DNA of 64,000 bases from JACRCT01 sp049841135 (GTDB taxonomy: Bacteria; Myxococcota; Myxococcia; Myxococcales; UBA5297): positions 3,162,001-3,226,000 of the forward strand of contig JASGHK010000005.1 in the NCBI GenBank assembly GCA_049841135.1, written 5' to 3'. Shown in pieces: positions 55,468 through 64,000 of the stretch. The notes below the pieces were generated by a model. That model was given only the letters and a program-made list of their open reading frames with translations, made no database searches and was not told the DNA's origin. The first letter of the stretch is position 1. Every line of letters starts with the position of its first letter. A program made the translations under genes and the position numbers.

Positions 55468-58400
55468 ATGCCACGCCTTCTTCGCTACCGGCTGGTCAAT
55501 GTAGGCGACGCGGACGCCACTTACCCGGACGTCTCGTTCGAGCCGTCGGGCGAGGACTTCTGCGTCATCCAGCCGAACGGCTCGGGGAAGTCGACGGCGG
55601 TCAAGTTCCTCCTCCACGCCCTGGTGGAGGGCCGCGTCGTCGATTCCGGCTCGGGGCGCCAGCTCCAGCAATACCTGACGCCCGAAGGCCGAGTGGCGCA
55701 CGTGGCCATTGAGTTCGCCGGAGACGACCCCGAGGGCAGGCCTTCCCGCCGACGGCTGGTCGTCGGCCTCTGTGCCGATCGCCGAGGCGGGCGCAACCGA
55801 AAGCTCCACTACGTGCTGTCCTTCACCGCCGGCGCGGACGCCGCGTTCGGTCTCGACTCGCTGCCTCTGGCGCAGCCCCGGCAGATCGGCACCTCGCCAG
55901 GTCAGAGCGAGCAGGTCCTGGTTCCGGCGACGCTGGAGTCACTGCGCGATTGGCTCTACGAGCTGGAGGAGCGGTTCGAGGGCGAGATCCATGTCTTCGC
56001 GCCGGGTCAGGCGTCATGGGAGGACGTCGCCCAGACGCTGAGGCGCTTTGGGCTCGATGAGGCGGTCTGGAAGGAGATCGCCTACCTGAACCGCCACGAG
56101 TCGTCGTTCGACCAGCTCGTGAAGGACTACCCGACCAGCGCCAAGCTCGTGGATAGCTACCTGCTGCCTCGCATCGAGACGGAATCGAGCCTGGCTGAGC
56201 TGCGGCGCCACACCGACCAGGTCCGTCAGCAGCTCGTCCATCTCCCGGAGATCGAGCAGTCTCTAGTCGCCTTCGAGGCGCTCGAGAAGCGCCTACAGCG
56301 CCTACGCGAGGCGCTCGAGGGCGCCCTCGAAGCCGATCGAGTCGCCGCGGAGACCCAGACGCTGTTCGACGGTCTCAAGGAGAAGGCGCTCGGCGCGCTC
56401 GCCACCGCGCGCTCCGTCCACACCGCCGCGACCGACGCAAGCGCCAACGCTCGAAAGGAGCTGGAAGCGTCTCAGTCGGGGTACGCCGCTGCGCGACTTG
56501 CGCGCGAGGCCGCAGTCCTGCGAGACGCGCGCAAGTCCTTGCTCGCGGCCGAGCACAGAGCGAAGGAGACCGGCTCCGCACTGCAGATTGCCAAAGAGCG
56601 CTGCGACTCCCTGGAAGCCCTGAGCCACCTGCTCGAGGCCGAGAGACGGCGTGCTGAAGCACAGGCGCTCGACCGGCAGATCGCCGCGAGCGCTGGAACG
56701 GTCGACGATCTGTTGAAAGAGCGGGAGTGCGCGGTCGCGCGGCTTGCGAGCGGGCTAGACCGGCTCCTCGCGCAGGAGCGACAGACGCTGGCCCAGGCCC
56801 GAGATGCCATGGACGCGGCCCACCGCAAGGACCAGGAGTCGCAGGCCACGCTGCGGCGGATCGAGGTCGAGCGCGCCGGCGTCGAGGCGGAGCAGAAGGA
56901 GCACGAACGCTGGCTCGAGCACGCTCGACGAGCGCTCGCCGAAGCAGGGTTCCCAGACATCGCCGCGGCGCGTCGCTCGGCGGCCGACTCTGAGCAGGCG
57001 GAGCACGATGCGAGGCTGCGCAAGGACGAGGCAGCTGCGTCGGCCCAGAAGGCCCGCGATACCGCGCGTGACGCGGAGAAGCGCGCGAGCCACAGCGAAA
57101 TCGAAGCCGAGCGGGCGAAGTCGCGACTGAAGGAAGTCGAATCGCTGTGCGAGAGAGAGTCGGCCGAGCGCGCCGCGCTCGAAGAAATGCTCGCGGCGCT
57201 GGAGCTCGCCGATCCTCACGCGGAAGGCGGCGACGCCCTAGGGAGGCTTGCCGCGCAGCGGGCTGAGCTGGAGCAGGAGCAGCAAGCCATCCGTGCGAGG
57301 CTCAAGTGGCTCGCGGAGGAGCTGGAGTACTTCGAGAGTCACGGCCTGCTCCGGCCGGACGAGGACGTGGAGGCTGTCGCCCGAGCGCTACAGAAGGCAG
57401 GTATCCACGCGGAGCTCGGGCCCCGCTACCTTAAGGCTGTCCCCGGGCTTGGCGAGGCACAGCGTTTGGAGATCCTTCATCGGCACCCGGGGCTGGTCGC
57501 GGGCTTCGTCCTCGAGACGGCGCAGGTCGACCGACTCGCTCGCCAATTCGCTCAGGTTACGGAACGGCTCGTCCTGCGCAGCCCCGTATTTCTCTTTCGG
57601 CGCGACCAGATCATCGACGGGGCGGGTTCGCCGGTGTTCGAAGTTCCCGCGCACCCGTCGTTCGATCGCTTCGTGGATCCGCAGGCGGCAGCGCGAGCCG
57701 TCGATGCGATGCGAGCGGAGGAAGCCGAGCGCAGAGACACGGAAGCGACCCGGAGCACGGCACTGAGGCGTGTCGATGGGCGGATCGGGCGGCTCCAGCG
57801 CTATCTCGCCGATTGGCCCCAAGAGCGCGTCCACTCCATTCGAGACGAGGCCGAACAGGCGCGCGGTGCCGCTGGCAAGGCGCAAAGCGCCTTGCTGGAA
57901 GCAAAGGAAGCTCGAGAAGGCAGCGCAGCGAGTCGAGGCGGAAGCATCCAGCCAGGTGCGCGAACGGGAGCAGCTCTGGAGCGGCGCCCAGGCCACTGCC
58001 ATGAAGCTCGCGTCGCTTGGCGCTCGCTGCGCTGATTGGGAACTGCACGACACCGGTGCGCGGGTGGCTGCGGAATCGGCGGCCGTGCTCGCACGGAGCA
58101 TTGAAGCCCAGGAGAAAGAGGCCACGGAGGCCGCCACGGCGTTCGAGCTCGTGCGCCAGAATCACGAGCAGGTCCATCTTCGGGTGAAGGAGCTCGAGCA
58201 AGAGCGCGGCCCGCTCGGAAAGGCCGCGCAGGAGCCCGTGCTGGAGCCCATCGACGCCCTGCGATTTGCGATGGCCGCCGCTCGCGGAGCGTTGGCGGAT
58301 GCAAACGCCGTCCGTGGAGTCCTCGAGGACCAACTCGAGCGCGCCAAGGAGGCCGAGAAGAGCCAGGGCGCGCTCGCGGAGCGAGTCCTCAAGAAGGTAT

Positions 58401-59851
58401 CGACCTCGGTCCGGAAGGCTGTCGAGCAGCGCACGCGGCAGAAGCCCCTTCCCGAGGATTGGGTCGTTCGCGAAGAACGGGATGCTGCGGCCGCGCAGAA
58501 AGACGAGCGAGAGCAGGAGGATCGTGAGGCGGGCGAGCACCAAGCCGCGCAGTCCGCTAGCGTTCGAGCAGCCGAAGCGAGCCTTTTTGCCCTCGAGCGC
58601 GAAACGAGCCTCGCGGCGGGGGATCCGGGCGACGACGCTGTTGAGGCCTTGGCCGCACGGGTCGAGGAGTGCCGTCGGCGCGTTGGCGAGGCCGACAAAG
58701 CGATGCGGCTGGCTCTTGACCGGGAGCAGGAGGCGCGTGTCCTGGTCGACCACATCCGGGCCCTCCTGCAGGCCAACCAGATCCAGGAGGGGGAGAGCTC
58801 CGAGCTGCCAGTGCCTGATCTCGAAGCGCTCGGCCGGGATCTCGGCCAGGTTCGCGGAAAAGCCGTCGCCGCCGAGGCTGCGAGGAAGCAGCGCTGGAGC
58901 ACCGAAGAGAACGCCTACCGAGGCGTGTTCGAACACTTGGAAGAAGCGCCGCCGTCAGTACGTGCTCGGCTCGGCAACCTTCCAGAGCTGCGCGAGAAGC
59001 ACGACGCGAAGCAGTGGGACACCGCGCGAGAGGCGCTGGCCAGGGCCTTTGACGGGCTGCGCAGCCTGCGCGAGGCAGCCGCCCTGGAAAAGGAACGCCT
59101 CGACACTGATCGGCAGGGGCTGGTGGACGACCTTGTCCGAGCCGGGGAAGAGCTGGCCAGTCGGCTCAAGCGCATCGCGCCCTTGTCCAAGGTCAACGTC
59201 GCCGGCGGCCTCTCCGTGCCTATGCTCGCCATCCAGTTGCAGCGCTCGAGCGAGGAGCGGAGCCGCGAGCTGGCCGGCGCGCTCTTTGCTCGCTACTTGG
59301 AGGCAGTGCGCAGCGGCAGGATGCGGCCCGACGTCGCGCAGCTCGAGCTGCTCAAGTCTGCCGAGCTGCTGCGCTGCGTGGTGGACGGAGAAGTCGAGGT
59401 CCGCTTCCTCAAGCCCCAGGCAGACCTCGCCGCGAGCAAGCCCATCCGCTGGGAGGAGGCGACGCGCTGGAGCGGCGGCGAGAGCTTCGTTACTGGGCTC
59501 GTTTTGCTCATGGCCCTCCTTGCTTATCGCGCCCGCGAAGCGAGCAGGTCTGTCGAGTCGAGCCAGGTGATCCTGCTGGACAACCCGGTGGGCAAGGTCA
59601 ATGCGCCGCACTTGCTGCGCATCGCGTTCGAGCTCGCCCACGCCAACCGCTTCCAGCTCATCGCCTTGACCGGCATCCGGGAGCCCGCTGTCGTCGGCCA
59701 GTTCCAGCGGGCTGTCTCCGTGTGCAAGGTCCCGCAGAGGGGCCGTTTCCTCGTCACCGTAGACAAGGACGACCCTTTGCCCCACCACGCTGCCTCCTTC
59801 GCCGCGACCGACTATGACTTGGCGGACCTGGCGAAGCAGTCCGAGGCTTGA
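55468..59851 (+). CDS. jetC: JetC (MksB-like SMC ATPase) of Wadjet, one frameshift
   Basis: About 1,460 residues. Walker A IQPNGSGKSTAVKFLL at about 35, Q-loop region AYLNRHESSFDQLV, two long coiled-coil arms, a hinge-like globular part around HAELGPRYLKAVPGLGEAQR and LVLRSPVFLFRRDQI, then the C-terminal lobe with signature RWSGGESFVTGLVLLM. The Walker B strand reads VILLDNPVGKVNAPHLLR, with Asn where ABC/SMC ATPases usually have catalytic Glu. The frame changes near 57905 within coiled coil. JetC is the motor that extrudes plasmid DNA for cutting by JetD. Its TGA overlaps the jetD ATG (TGATG). Confidence 0.85.
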
Positions 59852-60877
59852 TGGTCGGCCCGAACCCATATCTCTACGTGTCGACGCTGGAGGGGATCTG
59901 CGCCCGACTGGCTGCAGAAGAGCGGCGACGATTGAGCTGGGACGAGCTGGAGCGGATGGCGCTGGAAACCGCGGCCACTCGACCCAGGCCTGAGGCGCGC
60001 GAACACCTCTGGCAGCTCGCCCGTCGCTTGATTCGAGCTCGGCAAGTTGAAGCCGATCGAAGCGGCGGGGGAGGACGCATCTCAGCTGCCGCCGGTGCCG
60101 GCGCGCTTCCACAACCTCGTGGCTGCGAGGCGTGAGCCCGGCACTGTCGCCATAGGACTTCACCCGCTGCTGCCGACCCCGCCTCGCTCCTGGCTAGGCA
60201 CGCCCGAACTCGAGAGCCTCAACCGGTGGATGGCCTCGGTGGCTGGAGGGGAGCTTGCGGTCCGGCCCGAGCCAGTGCGCCGGCGCATGCTCGAGATCTT
60301 CGGGATCGACAAGCCACGGCGCCGGCATGCAGCCCACTTGGACTTGTTCCCCGATTGGCTCAAAGGGGCGCAGACGCTCTTGAACCTTTGGCCCTACGCG
60401 CATCCTTCTGGCTCCTGGGTGACGGGGCAGCCGGGCAAGACCGTTCTCATGGTCGAGAACGCGGAGACCTTCTGCGTCCTCTGCCAAGTGCTGCGCGAGA
60501 GCCCTGTGAGGCAGATCGGCGAAGTTGTCTTCGGGAGCGGTAACGCGCTCGCACGTCCGTCTGCCGTTGAGCCAAAACGCATTCTCTACTACGGCGACTG
60601 GGATCTCGACGGCTTGGGCTCACTCTTGCGGCTGGCGGCTGAAGACCCACGGGTCGAGCCCTGGTCCGCGGCCTACTGGAGGCTGCTTGAGTTCGCGCCG
60701 GTTCGCGACTTTCGGCCGCGCTCGCGCCGGTTGAACAGGTCAGCTCTCGCTGCGGTGCTTCCTGGAGACCTCCTCGCCGCAGCACTCGAACTGCAGCAGA
60801 CGCCGCGCAGCATCCCGCAGGAGTGGCTGGGCCTCGACGAGATGCGTCGTCTGTGCCTCGGGCTGCAAGATGACTGA
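59851..60877 (+). CDS. jetD: JetD (MksG-like Toprim nuclease) of Wadjet, one frameshift
   Basis: About 342 residues. Start MVGPNPYLYVSTLEGI; frame change near 60040 into LPPVPARFHNLVAARREPG. The C-terminal Toprim-type (DUF2220/topoisomerase-VI-like) fold has TVLMVENAETFCVL with the catalytic Glu and RILYYGDWDLDGLGSL with the DxD pair. JetD makes the double-strand cut once the SMC complex has extruded a small circle. The last gene of the operon; the next gene is convergent. Confidence 0.82.
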
Positions 60878-60993
60878 GTAGGCGAGGGGCGCCTTGCCTA
60901 CCTGCGGCATCTTCGCCGCCATCCCATCCGTTGGAATTTGCGAGACCGAGCCCCGCGAGCCGGCGAGGGTTCGGGCGCTCGAGCAGCTGCTTG

Positions 60994-61325
60994 CTAGCCC
61001 GATTCCCCTTTCACCTTCATCCTGGCCTTCGAAACCACCAGGTACTTGTTGGGACGCCTAGCGTCGCCCCCGGCTGCGGACTTCGTGGGGCGGACAGCGA
61101 CGATTTGCACTCCGCCGCCGGACGGCTTCTTGACACCGCCTCGCTTCGTCTTTGCGCGCGGGGTGCCCAGAAACTTCCTCTGAAGTTGCTCAGCTCTGGC
61201 GCAAAGGCTTCTGCGTCTGTGAAGAACTTCACGCGACCGGCGGCCGCATCGCCTGGTGCGAGGGTAAGGTCTTTCCGCTCCCTTCGGAGGATTTGCTCCA
61301 ACTGCTCTCTCGTCAATTTGGTCAT
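60994..61325 (-). CDS. Small basic protein downstream of the MBL/caspase-like gene, frameshifted
   Basis: ATG at 61325 (MTKLTREQLEQILRRERKDL), about 110 residues, 15 bases after the stop of the MBL/caspase-like gene and therefore co-transcribed. A helical N-terminus is followed, after a frame change near 61175, by a Lys/Arg/Gly-rich tail (GTPRAKTKRGGVKKPSGGG; NKYLVVSKARMKVKGESG), pI clearly basic. Possible nucleic-acid binder, regulator or proteolysis substrate of its neighbour; no family recognised. Confidence 0.5.
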
Positions 61326-61340
61326 TGTCTCCTCCCTTCC

Positions 61341-63905
61341 TTACCAACCGAGCCCGAGGCACGTGAACTGCCGCAGGATCTTATGCTCAATGGCGAGGTC
61401 GCCCGGGTCGTCCGCATTGGGATGTGGCATGGCTGCGAGATAGTCGTTCTTGGCCTGGAGTAGCGCTTCGGCCGGCGAACCCGTCTTCTTCAAGTGGTTC
61501 CAGAACGACTCGTGAAGTGGGCGACCGAAGTACTCGAACGGGTCCTCAGTAGGCGAGTAGTGCATGCCCGTACACCCTACAAACGCCCTAGCTCCCCGGG
61601 CCAGAAAGCAAAGTGCCATCGAGGTCTCAGGGGAGCGCGAGGTCAAAGGCCGATCGCCTTGGAATCGCGACGCGGGAGCGTCGACGGTGAGCGCCCCCCA
61701 GCATGCGCCGGTGAAGACCACACCTTCGTAGCGCGGCGGGACTGTCGTCGTGTTGACTGCCTCAAGCATTTCGTGCTGCGCGCTCTCACCCCAGAAGCGG
61801 CTTGAATCGAAGTCGCTTCCGTGCAGCATCAAGTAGAGGTGCTCGGCTGCTAGCCGCGGCGGTTTCCTCGAAGCGCTCACCGGCTCGGATTCCTCGAGAG
61901 CCCCCGATCCGACTGCCTGAAGCACGCGGTCGGCAAACGGACGGAACCTGTTGCGCACCCCACCCCAACTCACGCCCGATGGCATCTGAGCAGACAGCGC
62001 CTGCTTCATGAATGCCGCTGATTTCGCATCGGGGACGCGAGCTACCGGAAGCTCCGGCCAGCCGTCCGCATCCTTATCGCCATATACGTCGTCACTCCAG
62101 ATGATGAAGTTGTCCGGATCGTCAATACCTTCACTCTCTACTTCCTTCCGGACCGTCTTGGGCAGGCAATCAAGTCGCTGCGAGGGCACTACATCATATC
62201 CGCCAAGCAGAACAACGCCCCTCGCTCCCACCCTCTCCGCTTCGGACCACACCGCGGGAGCAAGCATCGCCGCCGATGGGCTGTCAGGCAATTCAAGGAG
62301 AGCGCTCGCAGACCTGGCTGCTTCCAGGATTTCATCAGCATCGGGATGCCCGATGTTCTTTGCGAGTCGCCTGGGGCAAGTCGCGAACAAGAGCCGCGGA
62401 AGGGGTCGATTGCCCCCTATCTTGAGTGTCGCTCCATTTCCCCTCGGCGGCACCTCCTTGTCATCCTGCTCGGGAAGACCTGAAGGCTCCCCGAGCGGCA
62501 GCACATCAACAGTAAGCTGCATGCGGACCCGGGTGTTGCGAGGCAACCGCGCAACTAGCTCCACGGGGGCCGTATCAGCGGGCCGCCGAACAACCACCGG
62601 AGGCTCAACCCGGGATTGAACAGCCTGCTCCGGCGCAGGAGTCGGAGCGGCGGGCACCTCAGCCGGCGCAACCTCGATAGCACGATCAGCATTCGGTTCG
62701 GGGTCATTGAGCTTGCCGTCTCCAAGCTCGATCTTTACTTTCGCGCCGTCGAAGAACAGCGAAACGAGGCCATTGTGGTCCGTCCGAGCCCACCTAAGAT
62801 TCTTGTGACGCTGCAGAAGCTTCAGCACGCTCGGCGACGGATGTTTGGTGCTGCCTGCACCCGCGCAAATCGCGAGTAGTTCGGGCTCGCCCATTTGCCC
62901 ATGGATGGAGTCGTCGAAACCGTTGGAACTGCCGTGATGGGCAAGCTTGACAAAGTCGAACGGCGCCGCTTTCGCAATTGCCGCCAGCAATTGCCCGATG
63001 CCCTCCTCGATCGTTCCGTCGGCAATACCGGGCTCGGCAAGTTGCATATCTCCGGTGAAGAGGAACTTCTTGCCCGCGTATGAGAACGCAGTAACGATGC
63101 TCTGGAGATTGACAAGGTTTCCGGCCCGGCCTGCATCTGTGGCGTCGCGAAGCTGCCGCACAACTCCGGCGACGTCCGCTTCAGAGTCTGCTCGGAAGTA
63201 CTGGTCGAGTGCGTCTATTAGTTGGTCGCGAAAGCCGGCCAACCGGTGCGCGCACACAAGCAGGTCGGCTGGACGCGGGCCAAGGATCTCTATACCGACC
63301 TTGTACTTGCCGTTCAGCGCCTTCACTAGCGGCGCGTGAGCATCCCGGCCGTACCGGACCACTTTTGTACCCGCCGACTTGAGCGCCGCGAGCATATCCT
63401 CATAAGCAGTCTCCAGGCTTTCGCCGTCGGCGGCTATTTCACGTGCCCAATCTGACGAATAGTCCTCACGGAGAGCAGCAAGGACGCGACGAGCGCGTGG
63501 ATCGACAGCTGTATCGTCTCTTTTGCCGGCGGCGCTTCGTCCCCAACCCAAGCCAGGATCAGCAACAAGGGCCCACTTGGCCTTGAGGAGACCGTGCTCG
63601 ACAAGGAACGGCAAGCAGCCGATGTGATCGTCGTGAGCGTGCGTTACGATCAAGAGATCCGGCTCGCACGCCTTCTTCGTTGATTGGCCGAGGACCTCGG
63701 CCAGTTGCTCAGGGATTGACCGGTGACCTTCGCGGGCTACCTGGTCGCCCGTGTGGGAGCCGTCAATAAGGCAAGAGAAGTCGCCGAACCGGCAGACGAT
63801 TGCGTCCCCATACTCTCGCGGTCCTGGATCAAGCAGGTGGACTTCGATGCGTTGCCCGTCTCGGCGGCCTTTCGGCGCGCGTTTGGACCTGCGCGATGTC
63901 GGCAT
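61341..63905 (-). CDS. Metallo-beta-lactamase fold fused to a caspase-like (clan CD) protease, 854 aa
   Basis: Intact. Residues ~20-400 are a ComEC/Rec2-type MBL domain: IVTHAHDDHIGCLPFLVEHG (HxHxDH at 89-94), KFLFTGDMQLAEPG, and FVKLAHHGSSNGF at about 323. A Pro/Ala/Glu linker spans ~420-470. The C-terminal ~350 residues look like a gingipain/caspase-type fold: RGVVLLGGYDVVPSQR, AEHLYLMLHGSDFDSS with the His at about 692 and GVVFTGACWGALTVD with the Cys at about 733, the paired His-Gly and Cys of clan CD peptidases. MBL and protease domains recur, usually as separate subunits, in AVAST type 1 and related systems. Here they are one chain with no NTPase adjacent. Substrate unknown. Confidence 0.75.
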   Translation of the reverse strand: MPTSRRSKRAPKGRRDGQRIEVHLLDPGPREYGDAIVCRFGDFSCLIDGSHTGDQVAREGHRSIPEQLAEVLGQSTKKACEPDLLIVTHAHDDHIGCLPFLVEHGLLKAKWALVADPGLGWGRSAAGKRDDTAVDPRARRVLAALREDYSSDWAREIAADGESLETAYEDMLAALKSAGTKVVRYGRDAHAPLVKALNGKYKVGIEILGPRPADLLVCAHRLAGFRDQLIDALDQYFRADSEADVAGVVRQLRDATDAGRAGNLVNLQSIVTAFSYAGKKFLFTGDMQLAEPGIADGTIEEGIGQLLAAIAKAAPFDFVKLAHHGSSNGFDDSIHGQMGEPELLAICAGAGSTKHPSPSVLKLLQRHKNLRWARTDHNGLVSLFFDGAKVKIELGDGKLNDPEPNADRAIEVAPAEVPAAPTPAPEQAVQSRVEPPVVVRRPADTAPVELVARLPRNTRVRMQLTVDVLPLGEPSGLPEQDDKEVPPRGNGATLKIGGNRPLPRLLFATCPRRLAKNIGHPDADEILEAARSASALLELPDSPSAAMLAPAVWSEAERVGARGVVLLGGYDVVPSQRLDCLPKTVRKEVESEGIDDPDNFIIWSDDVYGDKDADGWPELPVARVPDAKSAAFMKQALSAQMPSGVSWGGVRNRFRPFADRVLQAVGSGALEESEPVSASRKPPRLAAEHLYLMLHGSDFDSSRFWGESAQHEMLEAVNTTTVPPRYEGVVFTGACWGALTVDAPASRFQGDRPLTSRSPETSMALCFLARGARAFVGCTGMHYSPTEDPFEYFGRPLHESFWNHLKKTGSPAEALLQAKNDYLAAMPHPNADDPGDLAIEHKILRQFTCLGLGW

Positions 63906-64000
63906 GGAGCCCCTCCGTGAACCCTGGGACCGCGGACTATGGCCTAGCAGGCTAGCACAACCAGTCTACTTGCGGACTTGAGCAGGGTGTGGAGCACTCC

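Noticed and set aside
1..64000. CRISPR arrays
   Set aside because: No regularly spaced short repeats were seen; the only repeat sets are the 607-bp protein repeat, the inverted repeat and the IS21 end repeats.

Overview
The window is a GC-rich (by eye about two thirds G+C) bacterial stretch with no rRNA, no intact tRNA and no housekeeping genes. Nearly every locus is a defence-type or mobile-element module, so it reads as one long defence island. The codon bias (third-position G/C), an IS21-like element with ParB-like cargo, and the mix of VMAP/MoxR, DISARM, type III CBASS and Wadjet loci would fit Myxococcota or another large-genome, soil-type lineage. That taxonomic guess is inference only.

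Layout. 1-3803 (minus): a large P-loop NTPase running off the left edge. 3924-7453 (plus): a cassette of a 58-aa zinc-ribbon-like protein, a 70-aa protein, a compact Rad50-like ATPase with a CxxC hook, and a 244-aa protein. 7522-15087 (plus): a VMAP-MoxR-vWA ternary conflict system. Its vWA reading frames run on through a 607-bp tandem repeat into a HEPN-like motif and a sequence resembling the target-recognition end of an Eco57I/PglX-type methyltransferase. 15403-17643 (plus): a tandem-AAA+ ATPase. 18081-27655 (minus): a DISARM locus read as m5C methyltransferase, UvrD-like helicase, drmA, drmB, drmC. 28163-32473 (plus): a tightly coupled five-gene operon with a HExxH protein and no function I recognise. 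32914-34800 (minus): a DUF4145-like membrane protein and a truncated copy of the tandem-AAA+ gene. 35076-41493 (plus): a three-gene HEPN operon whose first gene is split by an IS21-family element of about 4.1 kb. 41681-43396 (minus): XRE regulator, ImmA/IrrE peptidase and a PD-ExK-type nuclease. 43566-47126 (plus): a complete type III CBASS (CD-NTase, HORMA, TRIP13-like ATPase, HNH-SAVED nuclease). 47520-48683 (plus): an AlbA/Schlafen-type protein. 48724-52737 (minus): three tandem paralogues of an unnamed family. 52955-60877 (plus): a Wadjet (JetABCD) operon. 60994-63905 (minus): a fused metallo-beta-lactamase/caspase-like protein with a small basic partner.

A technical feature dominates interpretation: many otherwise coherent genes change reading frame by one base, with homology continuing on both sides. 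In drmC and in the 607-bp repeat the inserted base can be pointed to. Other loci (CBASS, MoxR, VMAP, IS21, jetA, jetB, the 854-aa MBL/caspase gene) are clean. I annotate frameshifted genes over their full extent and give the approximate shift points. Long-read indel errors are the simplest explanation, but genuine decay of some modules cannot be excluded from sequence alone.

How the parts would work, from known families: CBASS signals by cyclic oligonucleotide to a nuclease; DISARM pairs methylation marking with helicase/PLD restriction; Wadjet cleaves extruded plasmid DNA; VMAP/MoxR/vWA modules are NTP-dependent alarm systems; HEPN and PD-ExK proteins are nuclease effectors. The least explained parts are the 28163-32473 operon, the vWA/HEPN/recognition-domain chain with its inverted repeat, the three paralogues at 48.7-52.7 kb, and the MBL/caspase pair.
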